A DNA stretch of 6,455 bases from Chloroflexota bacterium (GTDB lineage Bacteria; Chloroflexota; Anaerolineae; Anaerolineales; Villigracilaceae): NCBI GenBank assembly GCA_023484185.1, contig JAMDBC010000153.1, forward strand, positions 1-6,455. Direction: 5' to 3'. Positions 5,415-6,455 of the stretch are shown here, piece after piece. Each line of letters opens with the position of its first letter. The stretch's first letter is position 1. Both the position numbers and the translations under genes were made by a program. The notes under the pieces were generated by a model. That model was not told the DNA's origin. It made no database searches and worked only from the letters and a program-made list of their open reading frames with translations.

Positions 5415-5507
5415 GTGCCAACTAGGGGTTATACGGCGGCGGTATAACGGCTTATGGATGGTTTAGTGCTCGCCGCCTAACATCCTAAATCAATTAGGAT
5501 GTTAGAC
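5415..5507. other. Array boundary with nested inverted repeats (degenerate attC or attI-like site)
   Basis: The minus strand carries GTTGGCAC (5422-5415), identical to the box used in the 4598 and 1943 sites, followed by a cassette start (gcacgctccgtgcaa) like that of the mazEF cassette (gcacgccccttgcaa). Upstream of it the usual attC arms are missing. Instead there are gttatac/gtataac (5428-5434, 5442-5448), ggcggcg/cgccgcc (5435-5441, 5471-5477) and a perfect 12-bp hairpin (5477-5488 with 5494-5505) whose ends read GTCTAAC and GTTAGGC on the minus strand. This marks where cassettes meet chromosomal DNA. Whether it is a diverged attC or part of an attI cannot be told from sequence alone. Confidence 0.5.
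5477..5505. repeat. Perfect 12-bp inverted repeat (hairpin)
   Basis: ctaacatcctaa (5477-5488) pairs fully with ttaggatgttag (5494-5505) around the loop atcaa. No T-run follows on either strand, so it is not a classical terminator. The arm ends resemble attC R boxes, but there are no L boxes inside. Confidence 0.75.
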
Positions 5508-5570
5508 CGCCATAGGTTAAAATAGGCTGAGTAACTGACCCATTTTAGCATGTGCAACGGAGAATCGGCA

Positions 5571-5690
5571 ATGTCTGAAAAAACTGTATCCTCCCCGCAA
5601 AATTCCCGGAAACCCAAACCACACAGGCTGCTCGATCACGTCGGCGAGGCCCTGCGCGCATTTTATGGCGCGGCGGGCTGGCAGTTATAA
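5571..5690 (+). CDS. Small hypothetical protein, 39 residues
   Basis: The frame begins at ATG 5571 with cggag eight bases upstream and ends at TAA 5688-5690. The product has a basic, Pro/Ser-rich start (SSPQNSRKPKPHRLLDHV) and a short C-terminal helix (GEALRAFYGAAGWQL). I do not recognise a family. The ribosome binding site, the GC-rich codons unlike the cassettes, and the terminator directly downstream support a real gene. It could also be the start of a longer gene that has been cut. It is the only plus-strand candidate gene outside the IS and converges on pnp. Confidence 0.55.
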   Translation: MSEKTVSSPQNSRKPKPHRLLDHVGEALRAFYGAAGWQL

Positions 5691-5727
5691 AAGTCCGTTG
5701 AATGGTTGACGCTCAATGAAACAATGA

Positions 5728-5757
5728 AAAAACGGATGAAAATCTTCATCCGTTTTT
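5728..5757. terminator. Bidirectional rho-independent terminator
   Basis: aaaaacggatgaa (5728-5740) and ttcatccgttttt (5745-5757) form a perfect 13-bp stem around the loop aatc. On the plus strand the stem ends in a T-run; on the minus strand it ends in six T. It lies between the 39-codon gene and pnp, which converge, and can serve both. Confidence 0.9.
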
Positions 5758-5774
5758 GTTATCAAGTTATCTTT

Positions 5775-6434
5775 CTATCTTCGTCCGCCACGATCACCGC
5801 CGCGTCCACGGTCTCCGCCGCTTCGACCGCGATCGCCACCCCGGCCTCGATCCCCGTTGCCGGGTCGTGGGCCGCTCTTGCGGGCATCCTTCGCCAGCGC
5901 CTCTTCCACCGTCCAGCCTTCGAGCACGGCCTGACGTGAAAGTCGGATCTTGCCGGTCGGGTCAATCGCCGTCACCATCACGGTGATCTCGTCGCCCATC
6001 TTGACGATGTCTTCGACCTTCTCGACGCGTTCACTGTCAAGTTGGGAAATATGAACCATGCCATCCAGGCCGGGCAGGATCTCGACGAAGGCGCCGAAGT
6101 CCGCGATGCGCACAACCTTGCCGGTGTAGATATTGCCAACTACGGCAGATTCGCCCAGCGATTCGATTCGTTCCTGTGCAAGCTTGCCGCCTGCCGCATC
6201 GGTGGTGGCGATGTAAACAGTGCCGTCTTCCTGAATGTCGATCTTGGTTTTGGTCTCTTCCTGCAAAGCGCGGATATTCTTTCCGCCGGGGCCGATCAGC
6301 GCGCCAATCTTGTCCACCGGAATTTTCACGGTAATGATGCGCGGGGCGAACGGCGAAAGTTCGGCGCGCGGCTGGTCGAGCACGGCCAGCATTTTATCCA
6401 TGATGAACATGCGCGCGATCTTTGCCTGTTCCAG
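5775..6434 (-). CDS. pnp: Polyribonucleotide nucleotidyltransferase (PNPase), C-terminal part; 5' end missing
   Basis: About 219 residues remain of a protein normally near 700. PNPase is a 3'-5' phosphorolytic exoribonuclease that acts in RNA decay, often in the degradosome. The fragment starts LEQAKIARMFIMDKM (the helix closing the second RNase PH domain). It continues through a KH domain with ITVKIPVDKIGALIGPGGK, whose GPGG loop binds RNA, and an S1 domain (GNIYTGKVVRIADFGAFVEI to KIRLSRQA). It ends with a tail of RGRGGDRG-type repeats. Arg/Gly-rich tails are known on PNPase from several phyla and probably add RNA binding. Coding homology stops at 6434, where a stop codon (TAG, 6437-6435 on the minus strand) replaces the expected upstream residues. 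I take this as an assembly or rearrangement junction, not a real gene start. The gene is chromosomal, not cassette cargo. Confidence 0.95.
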   Translation of the reverse strand: MEQAKIARMFIMDKMLAVLDQPRAELSPFAPRIITVKIPVDKIGALIGPGGKNIRALQEETKTKIDIQEDGTVYIATTDAAGGKLAQERIESLGESAVVGNIYTGKVVRIADFGAFVEILPGLDGMVHISQLDSERVEKVEDIVKMGDEITVMVTAIDPTGKIRLSRQAVLEGWTVEEALAKDARKSGPRPGNGDRGRGGDRGRSGGDRGRGGDRGGRR

Positions 6435-6455
6435 CTACGAACGGTTTTTCGAATA
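6435..6455 (+). repeat. 21-bp exact copy of 3274-3294 at the window end
   Basis: The last 21 bases, from ctacgaacgg to ttcgaata, are identical to a stretch inside the dinB-like gene in the same orientation. The base before it differs (g at 6434, t at 3273). It interrupts the pnp frame. An exact short repeat at a sequence end is a common sign of a graph-based assembly artefact. Confidence 0.85.

Larger units (their letters stand above)
1..5422 (-). other. Integron gene-cassette array (CALIN-like), minus-strand orientation
   Basis: Three intact and three partial attC-like sites separate short genes that all read on the minus strand. In the intact sites (4468-4598, 3706-3834, 2306-2434) the outer boxes match RYYYAAC and GTTRRRY or differ slightly. 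The inner arms pair, with one extra base on the arm that is 5' when read on the minus strand, as in the L'' arm of characterised attC sites. Each attC follows the stop codon of a minus-strand gene, the normal cassette order. The cargo (two toxin-antitoxin pairs, GNAT, DinB, RidA-like, unknowns) matches known chromosomal integrons. No intI gene is seen, so integrase and attI must lie outside the window or be absent. The array is interrupted at its left end by an IS256-family element. Confidence 0.87.

Noticed and set aside
1..5422. Assignment to a Vibrio superintegron or a class 1 integron
   Set aside because: Arm and loop sequences do not match what I know of VCRs or of the aadA- or dfrA-type attC sites, and no intI1 or conserved segment is seen.

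Overview
The window reads as part of an integron gene-cassette array, interrupted by an IS256-family insertion sequence and bordered on the right by chromosomal sequence carrying the 3' end of pnp. Every recognisable gene between positions 27 and 5338, apart from the transposase, lies on the minus strand. These genes alternate with imperfect inverted repeats of about 130 bp that have the layout of attC recombination sites. They have outer RYYYAAC / GTTRRRY boxes, inner paired arms, and one unpaired base in the inner stem, always on the same arm. The unpaired base and the position of each site just downstream of a gene both give a minus-strand array. No integrase gene is visible, so from this window alone it is a CALIN-type cluster (attC sites without an integron integrase) or an inner piece of a longer array.

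In the direction of transcription (high to low coordinates): a UPF0175 antitoxin plus DUF3368 PIN toxin with an intact attC (4468-4598); a cassette with no convincing gene, compositionally skewed and internally repetitive, with an intact attC (3706-3834); a DinB-family protein with only half an attC (3010-3078); a GNAT acetyltransferase with an intact attC (2306-2434); an unknown 112-residue protein whose reading frame runs through a half attC (1943-2003); a mazE-like antitoxin followed by the first third of a mazF-like toxin; the IS256-family element (about 132-1483); and the C-terminal end of a RidA-like protein followed by the start of another attC (1-23) cut by the window edge. Two toxin-antitoxin pairs, an acetyltransferase and a DinB protein are typical cargo of sedentary chromosomal integrons, where such pairs are thought to stabilise the array.

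To the right of position 5422 the base composition becomes more GC-rich. There is a boundary region with nested inverted repeats, a 39-codon plus-strand ORF with a good ribosome binding site, a strong bidirectional terminator, and the C-terminal KH, S1 and Arg/Gly-rich tail of polynucleotide phosphorylase on the minus strand. The last 21 bases repeat exactly a segment inside the dinB-like gene and put a stop codon into the pnp frame, so that end is probably an assembly junction.

The organism is an environmental bacterium. The PNPase tail and the general flavour of the genes would suit Chloroflexota (Anaerolineae), but this is only an impression and the window has no marker that settles it. 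The strongest observations are the lineage-specific attC family, the two half attC sites, the gene-less repetitive cassette, and the IS that joins remnants of two unrelated genes.
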